The notes beneath the pieces were generated by a model. That model searched no databases. It was not told where the DNA came from and saw only the letters and a program-made list of their open reading frames with translations. A DNA stretch of 64,000 nucleotides, taken from Weissella sagaensis. Lineage in GTDB: Bacteria; Bacillota; Bacilli; Lactobacillales; Lactobacillaceae. This document shows, in pieces, positions 34,016 through 43,655 of this stretch. The translations under genes were made by a program, and so were the position numbers. Location of the stretch: positions 1-64,000 of the forward strand of contig NZ_BJDT01000009.1 of assembly GCF_005405285.1 (NCBI RefSeq). The letters run 5' to 3'. Position 1 is the first letter of the stretch. The number at the start of each line of letters is the position of its first letter.

Positions 34016-34960
34016 TTAAAATTTTCGTAGCCAAATCGTATCAATTTGATGGTTGGCTTGCTTATGCAATACCAAGTCGGCCCGTTCACGAGTAGGTAAA
34101 ATATATTCATTTAAGTTTGGTAAATTAACTTCTTGCCATACTTTTGTTGCAGCAGCAACAGCTTCAGTTGTTGGTAACTTTGTATACGCTGCAAAAAAGT
34201 TATTATCATCTCCTACTGCTACTGCAGATGCCAGCAATGCTTTAAAACGATCAATATACCATTCTTCAATCAAATCTGTATCAGCATCCACATAGATTGA
34301 TAAATCAAAAAAATCTGAAATATACACAGGCGTCTCAGATGATGCCTGTAAAGTATTAATCCCTTCAATAATAAAAATATCTGGATTTTCAAAAATATCA
34401 TATTCACCAATCAAAACATCAGATTGATCGTGTGAATATTTTGGCGATTTTACTTTTGACTTACCCTCTTTTAAATCATTCATAAATGATAACAATGCCG
34501 TCATATTATAAGATTCCGGAAATCCTTTACGATCAAAAATACCTTTTTCTTGCAACGTTTCGTTTGCCAATAAAAAACCATCCGTCGTTGTTAACGCAAT
34601 TTGTTTCTTTGGAAAAGCAACTTGTAATAAGTATTGTAACAAGCGTGCCGTGGTTGATTTTCCAACAGCAACAGAACCAGCGATGCCAATAATAAAAGGT
34701 CCTGGTGCTGCTGGACGCCCTAGAAAACCAGCTCGTTCATTAATATCACGATGATATTGATCATAGCGCAACTTAATATAACTCACTAATGGTCCATAAA
34801 TATCAAAAACATCATCTACTGCTATCTGATCATTATAAGCCTTGATGTTTTGTAATATTTGGGGGGTCATTTGCAAACTGTCAGGCGCAACATATTTACT
34901 TGCCAATTGTTGCCAGTCTTTTTTATTAAAAACAGCAAAGTTTAAAGGTGCTGTTGCCAT
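34016..34960 (-). CDS. coaA: Type I pantothenate kinase
   Basis: CoaA phosphorylates pantothenate with ATP, the first step to coenzyme A. The 314-residue product has the Walker A GSVAVGKSTTAR (~95-106), YNMTALLSFMNDLKEG, and the FIIEGINTLQ and FDLSIYVDAD motifs typical of the bacterial type I enzyme. The length is standard. SD GAAGAGG precedes the ATG. It follows helD by only 5 bases, so the two share a transcript that ends at the strong hairpin near 33.95 kb. Confidence 0.95.
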   Translation of the reverse strand: MATAPLNFAVFNKKDWQQLASKYVAPDSLQMTPQILQNIKAYNDQIAVDDVFDIYGPLVSYIKLRYDQYHRDINERAGFLGRPAAPGPFIIGIAGSVAVGKSTTARLLQYLLQVAFPKKQIALTTTDGFLLANETLQEKGIFDRKGFPESYNMTALLSFMNDLKEGKSKVKSPKYSHDQSDVLIGEYDIFENPDIFIIEGINTLQASSETPVYISDFFDLSIYVDADTDLIEEWYIDRFKALLASAVAVGDDNNFFAAYTKLPTTEAVAAATKVWQEVNLPNLNEYILPTRERADLVLHKQANHQIDTIWLRKF

Positions 34961-34965
34961 GGCGA

Positions 34966-37248
34966 TTACCTCTTCTCGTATAAGTCATCTGCCACACCAG
35001 CCAATAATGGTGTGAGTTTTTCTACTGCAAAGACTGTTAACTGATGCATTGCACGTGATGCAATCGTATAGACCAACTGACGTTCATCATCACCATGGTA
35101 AACATTGGCCGATGCATCCCACATAATGACTGCATCAAATTCCAATCCCTTTGCTAAGTATGCTGGTACGATAATTGTTCCTGATACTAAGCGCTGGTTT
35201 TCGGTTCTAATCACAGTAACATCTACTTGATTACGTAAAGCTTCATAAGCAATTTTTGCATCGTCCAATGTTTTTGTAATGATTGCCGTTGTTTCTTTTG
35301 CAGCGACATTAGCAGCTAATTGTTGTACCGTACCTGCAACCATATCATCAACCGAGTCAACAACTGATACAACCGGTAAATCACCTTCACGTTCAAAAGC
35401 ATCAATTTGCGCACCATGCAACAAAATATCCTTAGAGAAGTCCGTTATTTGCTGCGTTGAACGGTATGTTTGGGTTAGCTCGATATACTCTGATTTTTTA
35501 GGATCAAATAATTGGCCTAATTCATCTTGCAAACTAACTGCATTTTCTTTGGTAAAAATGGCTTGATTCAAATCGCCTAACATTGTAAAACGTGCCTTTG
35601 GAAAACTAAATTTTAAAAAGGCTAATTGGAATGGCGTATAATCTTGAATTTCGTCAATAAAGACAAAGCGAATTTCACGTTCACCTCGGCTCCCCTTTAT
35701 TAAATCAAACAGCATCATATACGGTGTCATATCTACCATAGGCAAAGCACCTTGCCGCATTTTATCAACAGTTTGCTTAATACTTGTTTGCCAATCTTCG
35801 TTTGTGATTTGATAGGCTGACATATCAATGAAATTAGGCATTGACTTCAAAAAGTGTACAAACTGTTCATTAATATTAATGAAATGATTTCGGTTAACAC
35901 CACGAATAATTGGTGTAAATGACTTCATCACGATTTGCTTAGCAATGAATTTATATTCCGCTTCATCTGATTCAAATTCACGTGGATTATCACGTAACAT
36001 CGTATCGTATTGCTCTTTACTTAGATTTTGTACTTCGGCTTCGACCCAATCAGCATGTACTTCATTACCAGCTTTACCTTGTAAAATATTCATCAACTGC
36101 TCTTTAGTTGCTTGTAGTCGATTACCTAAATTATAGTTTTCATTAAATGAATAGTAAATTTCAGCAATACGCTTTTTACTAATTAGCTCTTTACCTCTAA
36201 ATTTAATTGCCCGTAGCTTAATATGTTGCTTATTGAGCTTTTTTGCATAGCGCTGCATGGCCTCAAAGTAAATGCTGGTTCCCTTTAGATCAATAATATT
36301 CTTCTCAACGCCAGCTGGTTGTGATTCGAAGCGTTCTTGTAGTGTTTCTAATTGCAACTTTGGTAAACGCCGTGATGCATATTGATAAAATGTCATTTGC
36401 ACCATATTTTGTTCCCCTAGTTCAGGCAACACTTGATCAATATAATCATTAAATAATTGATTTGGTGAAAATAAAACAACTTGTCCTGATGTTAGGTGAC
36501 CACGGTAACGGTACAATAAGTACGCCACTCGTTGCAAGACAGCTGATGTTTTTCCAGAACCAGCTGCACCCTGCACAAATAACAAATCTGCTGCCGTGTT
36601 ACGGATAATTTTGTTTTGTTCTTTTTGAATCGTTGTAACGATTGACTTCATTTTTGTCGTTGATTCGCCAGAAACGGCATTTAATAACATTTGATCACCG
36701 ACTGCTTCATCCGTATCAAAAATGGTTACAATCGTACCATCTTCAATTTGGAATTGCCGCTTTAATGAAACCTCTGCATCCTGTTTGCCATCTGGTGTTT
36801 CATAAGTCACATGACCTAATCCGCCATCGTAATAAATAGAAGAAATTGGTGCACGCCAGTCGTAAATCAAAAAGTTATCAGGTCCATCAGAAAATGATGC
36901 CAGACCAATATAAATTTGATCCACTTTCTCTGTTCCTTTTTCTTTTACATCAATCCGCGCAAAATAAGGACGTTCTTGTAGCCGATCTAAAACAACTGCT
37001 TGGTGCTCAGCTGAATTCATTGCTAGTTCACGTTCTTGTAGCATTTGCTGTTGTTGACGTACCGACATCGCTGTTTCAAATAAACTACCATACGTTGATG
37101 ATTTGAAACGAACATCTTTCCAGCCAGCGTCAACATCCGCTTTTTTAGTAGCGGCGCTTGCCTGTTGCAATTGATTCTCCGCTTTAGCATCCTGGATTTT
37201 TTCCAATACAAGATCTAAGCGTTTTTGTTCTGCCTCATACGGCGTCAT
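34966..37248 (-). CDS. helD: HelD-type UvrD-like helicase (RNA polymerase recycling factor)
   Basis: The 760-residue protein fits HelD of Firmicutes. It has an N-terminal coiled coil (~1-85) that in HelD enters the RNA polymerase secondary channel, the strand RPYFARIDV and DWRAPISSIYYD, Walker A GAAGSGKTSAV, Walker B FVFIDEIQDYTPFQ, LGDLNQAIF and TYRSTQQI. HelD uses ATP to free stalled RNA polymerase from DNA; this role is known in Bacillus. The start is the ATG at 37248 with SD GGGGGAA; an upstream frame extension lacks a ribosome site. Confidence 0.9.
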   Translation of the reverse strand: MTPYEAEQKRLDLVLEKIQDAKAENQLQQASAATKKADVDAGWKDVRFKSSTYGSLFETAMSVRQQQQMLQERELAMNSAEHQAVVLDRLQERPYFARIDVKEKGTEKVDQIYIGLASFSDGPDNFLIYDWRAPISSIYYDGGLGHVTYETPDGKQDAEVSLKRQFQIEDGTIVTIFDTDEAVGDQMLLNAVSGESTTKMKSIVTTIQKEQNKIIRNTAADLLFVQGAAGSGKTSAVLQRVAYLLYRYRGHLTSGQVVLFSPNQLFNDYIDQVLPELGEQNMVQMTFYQYASRRLPKLQLETLQERFESQPAGVEKNIIDLKGTSIYFEAMQRYAKKLNKQHIKLRAIKFRGKELISKKRIAEIYYSFNENYNLGNRLQATKEQLMNILQGKAGNEVHADWVEAEVQNLSKEQYDTMLRDNPREFESDEAEYKFIAKQIVMKSFTPIIRGVNRNHFININEQFVHFLKSMPNFIDMSAYQITNEDWQTSIKQTVDKMRQGALPMVDMTPYMMLFDLIKGSRGEREIRFVFIDEIQDYTPFQLAFLKFSFPKARFTMLGDLNQAIFTKENAVSLQDELGQLFDPKKSEYIELTQTYRSTQQITDFSKDILLHGAQIDAFEREGDLPVVSVVDSVDDMVAGTVQQLAANVAAKETTAIITKTLDDAKIAYEALRNQVDVTVIRTENQRLVSGTIIVPAYLAKGLEFDAVIMWDASANVYHGDDERQLVYTIASRAMHQLTVFAVEKLTPLLAGVADDLYEKR

Positions 37249-37362
37249 GGCAACTTCCCCCAATAAAATTAGTGATTCTATGTTACACCACTTTCGGCTG
37301 ATTAGCCAGTTATTTATCAAATCATCATGTGATACATAGTGACTTAAAGTTGGTTATAACAA

Positions 37363-37405
37363 TAAAAAACCGCAATCTACTGAATATATATCAATAAATT
37401 ACGGG
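37363..37405 (-). terminator. Probable terminator of recA
   Basis: CCGTAAT pairs with ATTGCGG (one G-U) around a ~21-base loop and is followed by TTTTTT on the minus strand, 53 bases after the recA stop. The loop is large, so strength is uncertain. Confidence 0.5.
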
Positions 37406-37457
37406 TATTTAAGATTAAGCTAAACACTTAGCCTATCTCGATGTGTTTTTATACAAA

Positions 37458-38600
37458 TTAGTTTTCTTCAATTTCCAAGGGTGTGTCATCTTCTTCAGTT
37501 TGTGCAGCATCAGGTGCATCCGCTGAACCATCTTGACTACCAATGTATGCTAAACGTACTTTGTCGTAAACCTCATCATAAATAGCTTTATGCTCGGGTT
37601 CTTCTAACCAACGAATAACATTGACTTTTCCTTGACCAATCTTTTCACCTTGGTATGAGAACCATGAACCAGATTTAATAATGATATCTTTATCCGCAGC
37701 TAAGTCAATCATTTCACCCGTCTTTGAAATTCCTTTACCGAAGAGAATCTCAACTTCAACTTCACGGAATGGGGCTGCTACTTTGTTCTTGACAACTTTA
37801 ATACGTGTTAGATTACCAACTGACTTAACATTATCACCATCAGCTTTAGTTGCATCAATACCACCCTTACGACGAACATCTAAACGAACTGATGAATAGA
37901 ATTTCAAGGCACGTCCACCTGGTGTTGTTTCAGGATTACCAAACATGACCCCAATTTTTTCACGCAATTGATTAATAAAGATTGTTGTTGTGCCAGTCTT
38001 TAGGATAGCACCTGACATCTTACGCAATGCTTGTGACATCATACGCGCCTGTAGTCCCACTGATGAGTCCCCTATTTCACCATCAATTTCAGCCTTAGGT
38101 GTCAAAGCAGCAACAGAATCGACAACAATCATATCAATGGCTCCTGACGCAATCAAAGCATCTGCAATCGCCAATCCTTGTTCACCAGTGTCAGGTTGTG
38201 ATAGTAGTAACTCATCAACATCCACACCTAGCGCCTTAGCATAAGTGACATCCATTGCGTTTTCCGCATCAATATAGGCAACAATACCACCGTTCTTTTG
38301 CGCTTCCGCCACTGCATGGAGTGCCAAAGTTGTCTTACCAGATGATTCAGGTCCATATATTTCAACAATACGTCCCTTAGGATAACCACCAATGCCTAAA
38401 GCAACATCTAACTTCAATGAACCAGTCGGTGTTGATTCAACCTTAGTAAACTTGCTGTCACCAAGCTTCATAACTGAGCCTTTACCAAAAGATTTTTCAA
38501 TTTTCTTTAGGGCATCATCTAATGCATTTTGACGCTCCTTTGGATCAGTAATTTTACCCTCTAATTTTTTGTTTGGATTAATATTTTTCCCTGTCGCCAT
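37458..38600 (-). CDS. recA: Recombinase A
   Basis: RecA forms filaments on single-stranded DNA for strand exchange and repair. The 380-residue product has Walker [52 protein letters not shown] Walker B region, loop L2 [22 protein letters not shown], and an acidic C-terminal tail ([12 protein letters not shown]). It is the last gene of the ymf-rodZ-pgsA-cinA-recA order. SD CGGAGG precedes the ATG. The promoter at 38644-38672 overlaps the end of the cinA region; no LexA (CGAAC-N4-GTTCG) box is seen there. Confidence 0.98.
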   Translation of the reverse strand: MATGKNINPNKKLEGKITDPKERQNALDDALKKIEKSFGKGSVMKLGDSKFTKVESTPTGSLKLDVALGIGGYPKGRIVEIYGPESSGKTTLALHAVAEAQKNGGIVAYIDAENAMDVTYAKALGVDVDELLLSQPDTGEQGLAIADALIASGAIDMIVVDSVAALTPKAEIDGEIGDSSVGLQARMMSQALRKMSGAILKTGTTTIFINQLREKIGVMFGNPETTPGGRALKFYSSVRLDVRRKGGIDATKADGDNVKSVGNLTRIKVVKNKVAAPFREVEVEILFGKGISKTGEMIDLAADKDIIIKSGSWFSYQGEKIGQGKVNVIRWLEEPEHKAIYDEVYDKVRLAYIGSQDGSADAPDAAQTEEDDTPLEIEEN

Positions 38601-38643
38601 GTATCTAGGCCTCCGTTTGTTAGTTTTAACTTAACGCATTTAT

Positions 38644-38672
38644 AGTATAAACTAATCGACGCGTTTTTTCAA
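38644..38672 (-). promoter_or_regulatory. recA promoter
   Basis: TTGAAA and TATACT, each 5 of 6 to consensus, are 17 bases apart on the minus strand, 44 bases before the recA ATG. Confidence 0.75.
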
Positions 38673-38675
38673 TAT

Positions 38676-39161
38676 TTAACCGTTCATTGGCATTATTTGT
38701 GTTAATAATGTTGCTAACCAATCAAATCCTGCGGCAACACTTGCTTCGCGTACCGTTTGTCGATCACCTTGGAAAGTATATTTTTGTGCCAATGTTACCC
38801 CCGTTGGCGTTGCAATGCCAATGTAGACGGTTCCTGCCGGATGATTTTCTAAAGCATCAGGTCCAGCCACACCTGTAAAACTGATGGCCCAATCTGTATG
38901 CAATTTAGCTTTAGCACCCGCTGCCATAGCTTTGGCGACCTGACTAGAAACAACGCCATAGGTATCAATCATCGTTTTGGGAACATCAACTAACTGTGTT
39001 TTTGCAGCGGATGCATAAGTTACAAAAGCACCTGGTAACACAGCTGAAATCCCGCTTACTTGTGCTAAAGTAGCTGCAAATAGCCCTGCCGTAAGCGATT
39101 CTGCTGACGTAATTGTTTGACGTTTTGCGATTAATGTTTGACCAACTAATTGCTGTTGCAT
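38676..39161 (-). CDS. CinA C-terminal domain protein (nicotinamide-nucleotide amidase type)
   Basis: The 161-residue protein is only the C-terminal, PncC-like domain of CinA: TITSAESLTAGLFAATLAQVSG, VLPGAFVTYASAAK, YGVVSSQVAKAMAAGAK and SFTGVAGPD are the family motifs. PncC removes ammonia from NMN to recycle NAD. The N-terminal MoaB-like (COG1058) domain of full CinA is missing, as in some other lactic acid bacteria; the start at 39161 (SD AAAGGAG) shows no trace of it. It sits in the usual place between pgsA and recA, but the strong hairpin upstream means that it has its own start of transcription. Confidence 0.88.
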   Translation of the reverse strand: MQQQLVGQTLIAKRQTITSAESLTAGLFAATLAQVSGISAVLPGAFVTYASAAKTQLVDVPKTMIDTYGVVSSQVAKAMAAGAKAKLHTDWAISFTGVAGPDALENHPAGTVYIGIATPTGVTLAQKYTFQGDRQTVREASVAAGFDWLATLLTQIMPMNG

Positions 39162-39228
39162 ACTCAATCTCCTTTCTACCAAATAAAGAAGCGTCACGTG
39201 GTAAAAATATCTTTTATTAGTATAGAAC

Positions 39229-39267
39229 AAAAATGAGGTTAAGACGAACAAAAGCCTTAACCTCAAT
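39229..39267 (-). terminator. Terminator of the rodZ-pgsA transcript
   Basis: TGAGGTTAAG and CTTAACCTCA pair perfectly around an 11-base loop and are followed by TTTTTG on the minus strand, 17 bases after the pgsA stop. Confidence 0.85.
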
Positions 39268-39283
39268 ATTATTTTAAAAATTA

Positions 39284-39868
39284 TTACTTAAATCCATCTG
39301 AGAAAACTTCACGGTTCTTGTAGAAGTAATCAATTCCTGAATAGATAGTTGCAATCAAAGCAATCCACATCATGATCATTGCAAACGGTACATTAAATGC
39401 CGCAAAAATCATATCATGCAACAAGAAGAAAGAAATTGAAATCATCTGAGACATCGTTTTAATCTTACCAGGCATCGCAGCTGCCATCACCTTACCGTTA
39501 TTTTCAACGATTAATGTTCGTAGGCCAGTAATTGCTAATTCACGAATGACGATAATAGCAACCATCCAAGCTGGTACCCAACCTAATGCCACAAAGTAAA
39601 TCAATGCTGTCATAACCAACAACTTGTCAGCCAAAGGATCAGCAAATTTACCAAAGTTCGTTACTAAATGATACTTACGCGCAATCTTACCATCAGCCAG
39701 GTCAGTTAATGAAGCACCAATAAAGATAATAGCGCCAATTAAATGTGTCACTGGCAACGTTGCACCAGCAAATGTTAACGTTCCCCAATCAAGAGGCAAA
39801 GACAATAACAACATAAACACTGGAATCAAGATAATTCGAAATACAGTAAGTTTATTAGGTAAATTCAT
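39284..39868 (-). CDS. pgsA: CDP-diacylglycerol-glycerol-3-phosphate 3-phosphatidyltransferase
   Basis: PgsA makes phosphatidylglycerol-phosphate from CDP-diacylglycerol and glycerol-3-phosphate, the key step to phosphatidylglycerol. The 194-residue membrane enzyme has the CDP-alcohol phosphotransferase signature D-G-x2-A-R-x8-G-x3-D-x3-D (LADGKIARKYHLVTNFGKFADPLADK, split here at residues ~60-85) and five to six hydrophobic segments. Phosphatidylglycerol also supplies units for lipoteichoic acid, which ties this gene to the wall-polymer theme. It follows rodZ by 21 bases, SD AGGAG. Confidence 0.95.
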   Translation of the reverse strand: MNLPNKLTVFRIILIPVFMLLLSLPLDWGTLTFAGATLPVTHLIGAIIFIGASLTDLADGKIARKYHLVTNFGKFADPLADKLLVMTALIYFVALGWVPAWMVAIIVIRELAITGLRTLIVENNGKVMAAAMPGKIKTMSQMISISFFLLHDMIFAAFNVPFAMIMMWIALIATIYSGIDYFYKNREVFSDGFK

Positions 39869-39889
39869 TTTTTATTTACTCCTATGTTT

Positions 39890-40825
39890 TTAGCGTGTAA
39901 AGCTCATGCCCAAACGCCATACACTGGCGTTTTGTGATTGCAAATCAACTTTTTGATTGTTCAATGATACTTCGGTTGCCAAAGCGTTACCAATGGATAC
40001 AACGACACCAGTTGCAGTTTGTGGAATCTCAACTTCTTGCGTATCGTTATTTTCAACTGTACCGTTCCAAAGAACTTTACCAGTTGCATCGCTAACTTGC
40101 ATCCATGATGATCCATCAACAGCCTTTAATTGCATTTTGACGGCCTTATCCGGTACTTTAACAGAACCATAGTTAACAGCAGCACCATTAACTTCTCCAT
40201 TACCTAAGTCAACTTTATCTGCTTTAGCAGCCTTCTTTTCAGATGATGACTTTGCGGCAGACGTTTTTGATGAACTAGCATCAGATTTAACAGAACTTAC
40301 TGTCGTCTTTGACGTTTTTGATGATGACTTTTCAACGACCTTTGACGTTGTAACGGAAACCGTCGACTGTTCTTTAGATTCTTCTTTAGCGGATCCAGCA
40401 AATGAAGATACCACTGCCCAAATAATTGCAATAATCGCAACGACCACAACACCAATAATGATTTTAGGCATCATATTACGTGTCTTATCGGCAACCGTTT
40501 CTTCAGGTTGGTGCATCCCCGTACGTGTCACGTTATCAGCATCAACACGCGCTGCACTTAAATCAGGCTCTGCAGGTGTTTCTGCTTCATTTTCATATTT
40601 TTTCATAAAAGCAACTGCATCTAATCCCACAGCTGCTGCATATTGTCGTACAAATGCACGCTCGTAAAAAGCACCTGGTAGTTGATCAAATTGATCACTC
40701 TCAATCGCTGCTAAATAACGTTTTTGAATTTTTGTTGATTGTTGAATATCATCTAGTGATAAACCTTTATCAAGACGAGCCTGTTGGAGCTCTTGTCCAA
40801 TGGTGGTGTTGCGTTCCTCATTCAT
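39890..40825 (-). CDS. rodZ: RodZ/YmfM-like cell-shape protein
   Basis: The 311-residue protein has a Cro/CI-type helix-turn-helix at the start (~8-75, GQELQQARLDKGLSLDDIQQSTKIQKRYLAAIE), one membrane helix (~123-145, IIIGVVVVAIIAIIWAVV), a Ser/Lys/Thr-rich linker, and a C-terminal DUF4115 beta-domain (~215-311). RodZ links the MreB cytoskeleton to the wall machine; in cocci or short rods its role may differ. It is in the usual place before pgsA. SD AGGGTG. Confidence 0.9.
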   Translation of the reverse strand: MNEERNTTIGQELQQARLDKGLSLDDIQQSTKIQKRYLAAIESDQFDQLPGAFYERAFVRQYAAAVGLDAVAFMKKYENEAETPAEPDLSAARVDADNVTRTGMHQPEETVADKTRNMMPKIIIGVVVVAIIAIIWAVVSSFAGSAKEESKEQSTVSVTTSKVVEKSSSKTSKTTVSSVKSDASSSKTSAAKSSSEKKAAKADKVDLGNGEVNGAAVNYGSVKVPDKAVKMQLKAVDGSSWMQVSDATGKVLWNGTVENNDTQEVEIPQTATGVVVSIGNALATEVSLNNQKVDLQSQNASVWRLGMSFTR

Positions 40826-40886
40826 AAATATTTCACCCTAACTTTTTAAATTTAGCATAATAAATATAATTGCATTCTTATTCATT

Positions 40887-42176
40887 TTAACATAATTCTG
40901 TCATGTCCGAACGAATGATTATACTTGCGATAGAACTAGTTGGTATCATTTTTAAAATCGCTAACATTTCAGGAAAATTCAAAGCTTGCAATGTCGTAAT
41001 TTCATCTTGTAACGTTGCTTCGTCAAACGTTCGTCCTTCAAAGCGCATTGCAATCTCTTCAAGCTCATTTAATTTATTAATTAACCGACTTAACATGCCA
41101 TTTTTTACTAATTCAAAACTATTTTGTAACTTATCAACCTCAGCAACTAAATGCGTTAACACAGCCGAAACCTTTTCAACTACCTCTTGTGGTTCACCCG
41201 TTTCTGCAACGATTGCCACATAAGCAAATTGACGTTCTGCATCAAATTCAGCACTGAAATTATCATCAATTAAGCCATCATTATACCATGTCGTATAAGT
41301 TGGTGAAAAATCGCCAAAAACCAAATCAATTGCTAAACTACCAACCATTGCTATTTTTAATATATCACGCCGTGCTAGTGTGTCAAAATCCAGTTCCCAA
41401 CGTTGTCCCAAAACAACCTTATTACGTGCTACTGGTAATGATACCTCTAACGTATTCGTTGGGATAGGTTGTAATTCAGGCGTTATTTTTGTTACCATTT
41501 GCTGACTTTTACGCTGCCCAGCTGGTGTTTGTTTAATAAATGCTAACATTTTTTGTTCATCAAAAGCGCCTGTTATCACAACATCCATATCTTGGGGTTG
41601 ATAAAAAGCCTCAAACGCAAGATTTAGTTGTTCAGGTGTAATTTGGTGAACAGATGCAGCAGTTCCTGCAATATCCACTCCCAACGGATCATTTGGGTAG
41701 AGACGACTTAAAATCATGCGATAAACGCGTGAATTGATATCATCTTCATACATATCAACCTCTTGCGTAATAATCTCTTGTTCCCGTTGGACTGACGGTA
41801 AATCAAAATAAGGTTCTTGTGTAAACGTTAATAATTCTTGTAACGGTGCCCAATTATCAACGCCGGTTGAAACATAGTAACTTGTACGCGAGTGCGTTGT
41901 AAATGCATTGGCCATTGCCCCAAGTTCACTCAATCGTGTAAATGCATCATGATCTGGTTGTGCAAATAACCGATGTTCAACAAAATGAGCAATACCAGCC
42001 GGCTGCGTCACCAGTTGTCCATTTTGTACAAATGAACTATCACGTGCCCCGTAATCAACCCCTACTACACCAACAATTTGATGGAATTCTGGCCGCGGTA
42101 ATAAATGCACACGCAACCCATTATCTAACGTTATATGATGTTCAGTTGGTAAAAAATTATCTGTTTTATTACTCAT
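40887..42176 (-). CDS. ymfH: M16 family zinc peptidase (YmfH-like, active type)
   Basis: The 429-residue protein has the inverted zinc motif HFVEH (~64-68) and the second Glu region EREQEIITQEVDMYEDD-like, so it should be the active subunit of a two-part M16 peptidase. Its partner is the upstream YmfF-like protein, which lacks the motif. Such pairs process peptides inside the cell; the target is unknown here. The start is the ATG at 42176 with SD GGAGGG; it overlaps the upstream stop by 8 bases, which supports making both subunits in equal amounts. Confidence 0.92.
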   Translation of the reverse strand: MSNKTDNFLPTEHHITLDNGLRVHLLPRPEFHQIVGVVGVDYGARDSSFVQNGQLVTQPAGIAHFVEHRLFAQPDHDAFTRLSELGAMANAFTTHSRTSYYVSTGVDNWAPLQELLTFTQEPYFDLPSVQREQEIITQEVDMYEDDINSRVYRMILSRLYPNDPLGVDIAGTAASVHQITPEQLNLAFEAFYQPQDMDVVITGAFDEQKMLAFIKQTPAGQRKSQQMVTKITPELQPIPTNTLEVSLPVARNKVVLGQRWELDFDTLARRDILKIAMVGSLAIDLVFGDFSPTYTTWYNDGLIDDNFSAEFDAERQFAYVAIVAETGEPQEVVEKVSAVLTHLVAEVDKLQNSFELVKNGMLSRLINKLNELEEIAMRFEGRTFDEATLQDEITTLQALNFPEMLAILKMIPTSSIASIIIRSDMTELC

Positions 42177-43431
42177 TTGGTGTCCCTCCAACCATCTCAT
42201 AGTGTAGCTGCCATGTTGCTTTTTGTGCAAAATCACGAATTTGCGTTGCAGTTACAGCATCAATACAACGCGAATAATCATCATCGCTTACGATATGTTG
42301 CAGTACCTGCTGATTATATACTCGGTCAGCTAAATATAATGGTTGGTCTAGTGTCATTTTATAAGTATTTTTAATTAACTGTTTGGCAATCGTTAATTCT
42401 TCATCGGGTACTAGAGCTTGTTGTAGTCGTTGTAATTCTTCATTAACTTTTTCAACAGTCAGACTCAAATTAGCTTGGTCCACCCCAGCTTCTACTAATA
42501 ATAAATCAGTATAAGGATTATAATCTGACGAAATACCATAAACAAGACCTGATTTTTCACGTACATTTAATAACAAACGTGAATTAGCTAAGCTACCAAA
42601 AATACCATTAAAGACGGTTGCGATAAAGTATTCGCTATCTGCCGCAGGCAATGCATATCCTAACACAAGGCGTGCCTGCACCACATCATCAACCCGTTTA
42701 ATTTGTTTCACTTGTGGTAGCAAATCTTGATGATAATATGCTGATAACATCTTATCACGTGCCGTAAAATGCAGTCTTTGTGCTAACTGCATGACTTGTG
42801 CTTGATCAACATCTCCTACCACCACGATATCAATACGATCTTTGACAACACTGTCTTGCCAAACTTGCCAAGCTGTTTGGCAAGTCACATTTGCCAATCC
42901 TTGTGCACTACCAAATGCTGGCGTTGCTTGAACGCTCGTTCCATAATAAGCATTTAAAGCTTGGCGCAAAGCGTAGAATGGTTTATCTTCTTTTAACCCT
43001 GCAATTTCATCTAAAGCAACTTCTTTTTGTCGATCAAACATAACTGGCGTAAAGCCTTCATCAAAATTGCCCATTGGCGCGTTAATTACTTCATTCAAAA
43101 AATCAAAACCTTCACTTAATAACGATTTGCCAGTGGTCACAAAGCTATCATGTACTAAGTTAAGCTGTAATCTCACTGTATGTAGTTGGCCAATTTTAAA
43201 TACCTCAACACCAAATGCAGCCCCCATCATTTCATTTAAGACCTGCGTTAATTTGGTTTGTGAATCATATTTTTTAGAGGCCGTTTCAAGCATGTTGCCT
43301 GCAAGCACTCGTTCATTTAATGTCTTTTTATTTAATTGTTGCGTAAAATTGACTGCGATGTGGGTTGTTGCAAATTGTTGTGTGGGTAACACATGTATAA
43401 ACACCCCTTTTTGAATTTCTTTTGTAAACAC
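42169..43431 (-). CDS. ymfF: M16 family protein lacking the zinc motif (YmfF-like)
   Basis: The 420-residue protein has the M16 fold (TTHIAVNFTQQLN, then LVYGISSDYNPYTDLLLVEAGVDQANL in the second half), but where HxxEH should be it reads LAGNMLETASKKYDSQ. It is thus the non-catalytic half of a heterodimeric peptidase with the next gene product, as in B. subtilis YmfF/YmfH. It is first of the ymfF-ymfH pair. No strong SD is seen: an A/G-rich AAAGAAATT-type stretch is lacking, but the ATG at 43431 gives the full domain. Confidence 0.85.
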   Translation of the reverse strand: MFTKEIQKGVFIHVLPTQQFATTHIAVNFTQQLNKKTLNERVLAGNMLETASKKYDSQTKLTQVLNEMMGAAFGVEVFKIGQLHTVRLQLNLVHDSFVTTGKSLLSEGFDFLNEVINAPMGNFDEGFTPVMFDRQKEVALDEIAGLKEDKPFYALRQALNAYYGTSVQATPAFGSAQGLANVTCQTAWQVWQDSVVKDRIDIVVVGDVDQAQVMQLAQRLHFTARDKMLSAYYHQDLLPQVKQIKRVDDVVQARLVLGYALPAADSEYFIATVFNGIFGSLANSRLLLNVREKSGLVYGISSDYNPYTDLLLVEAGVDQANLSLTVEKVNEELQRLQQALVPDEELTIAKQLIKNTYKMTLDQPLYLADRVYNQQVLQHIVSDDDYSRCIDAVTATQIRDFAQKATWQLHYEMVGGTPNE

Positions 43432-43591
43432 AAAGGTACCTACTCTAATGAAAACACCTTATTTGTATTTTCGCTTTCATTTAAATTATCTACTGCTATA
43501 TAAGCAATCGGTTTTAAGTATAAACTGACGTACAATGAGTTACCAGCTTTTATCTGATGTATTTAAAAAATTTTATTGATGACAGTATATT

Positions 43592-43630
43592 AAAAAACGC
43601 CATTAAGGTTAAAAACCTGATGGCGTTTTA
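43592..43630. terminator. Terminator of gntP
   Basis: AAAACGCCAT-(taa)-GGTT and AACC-(tg)-ATGGCGTTTT pair around an AAAA loop; a T6 tract follows on the minus strand. It lies 26 bases after the gntP stop. Confidence 0.88.
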
Positions 43631-43655
43631 TTATTAACAATTTATTTTCGCATGA

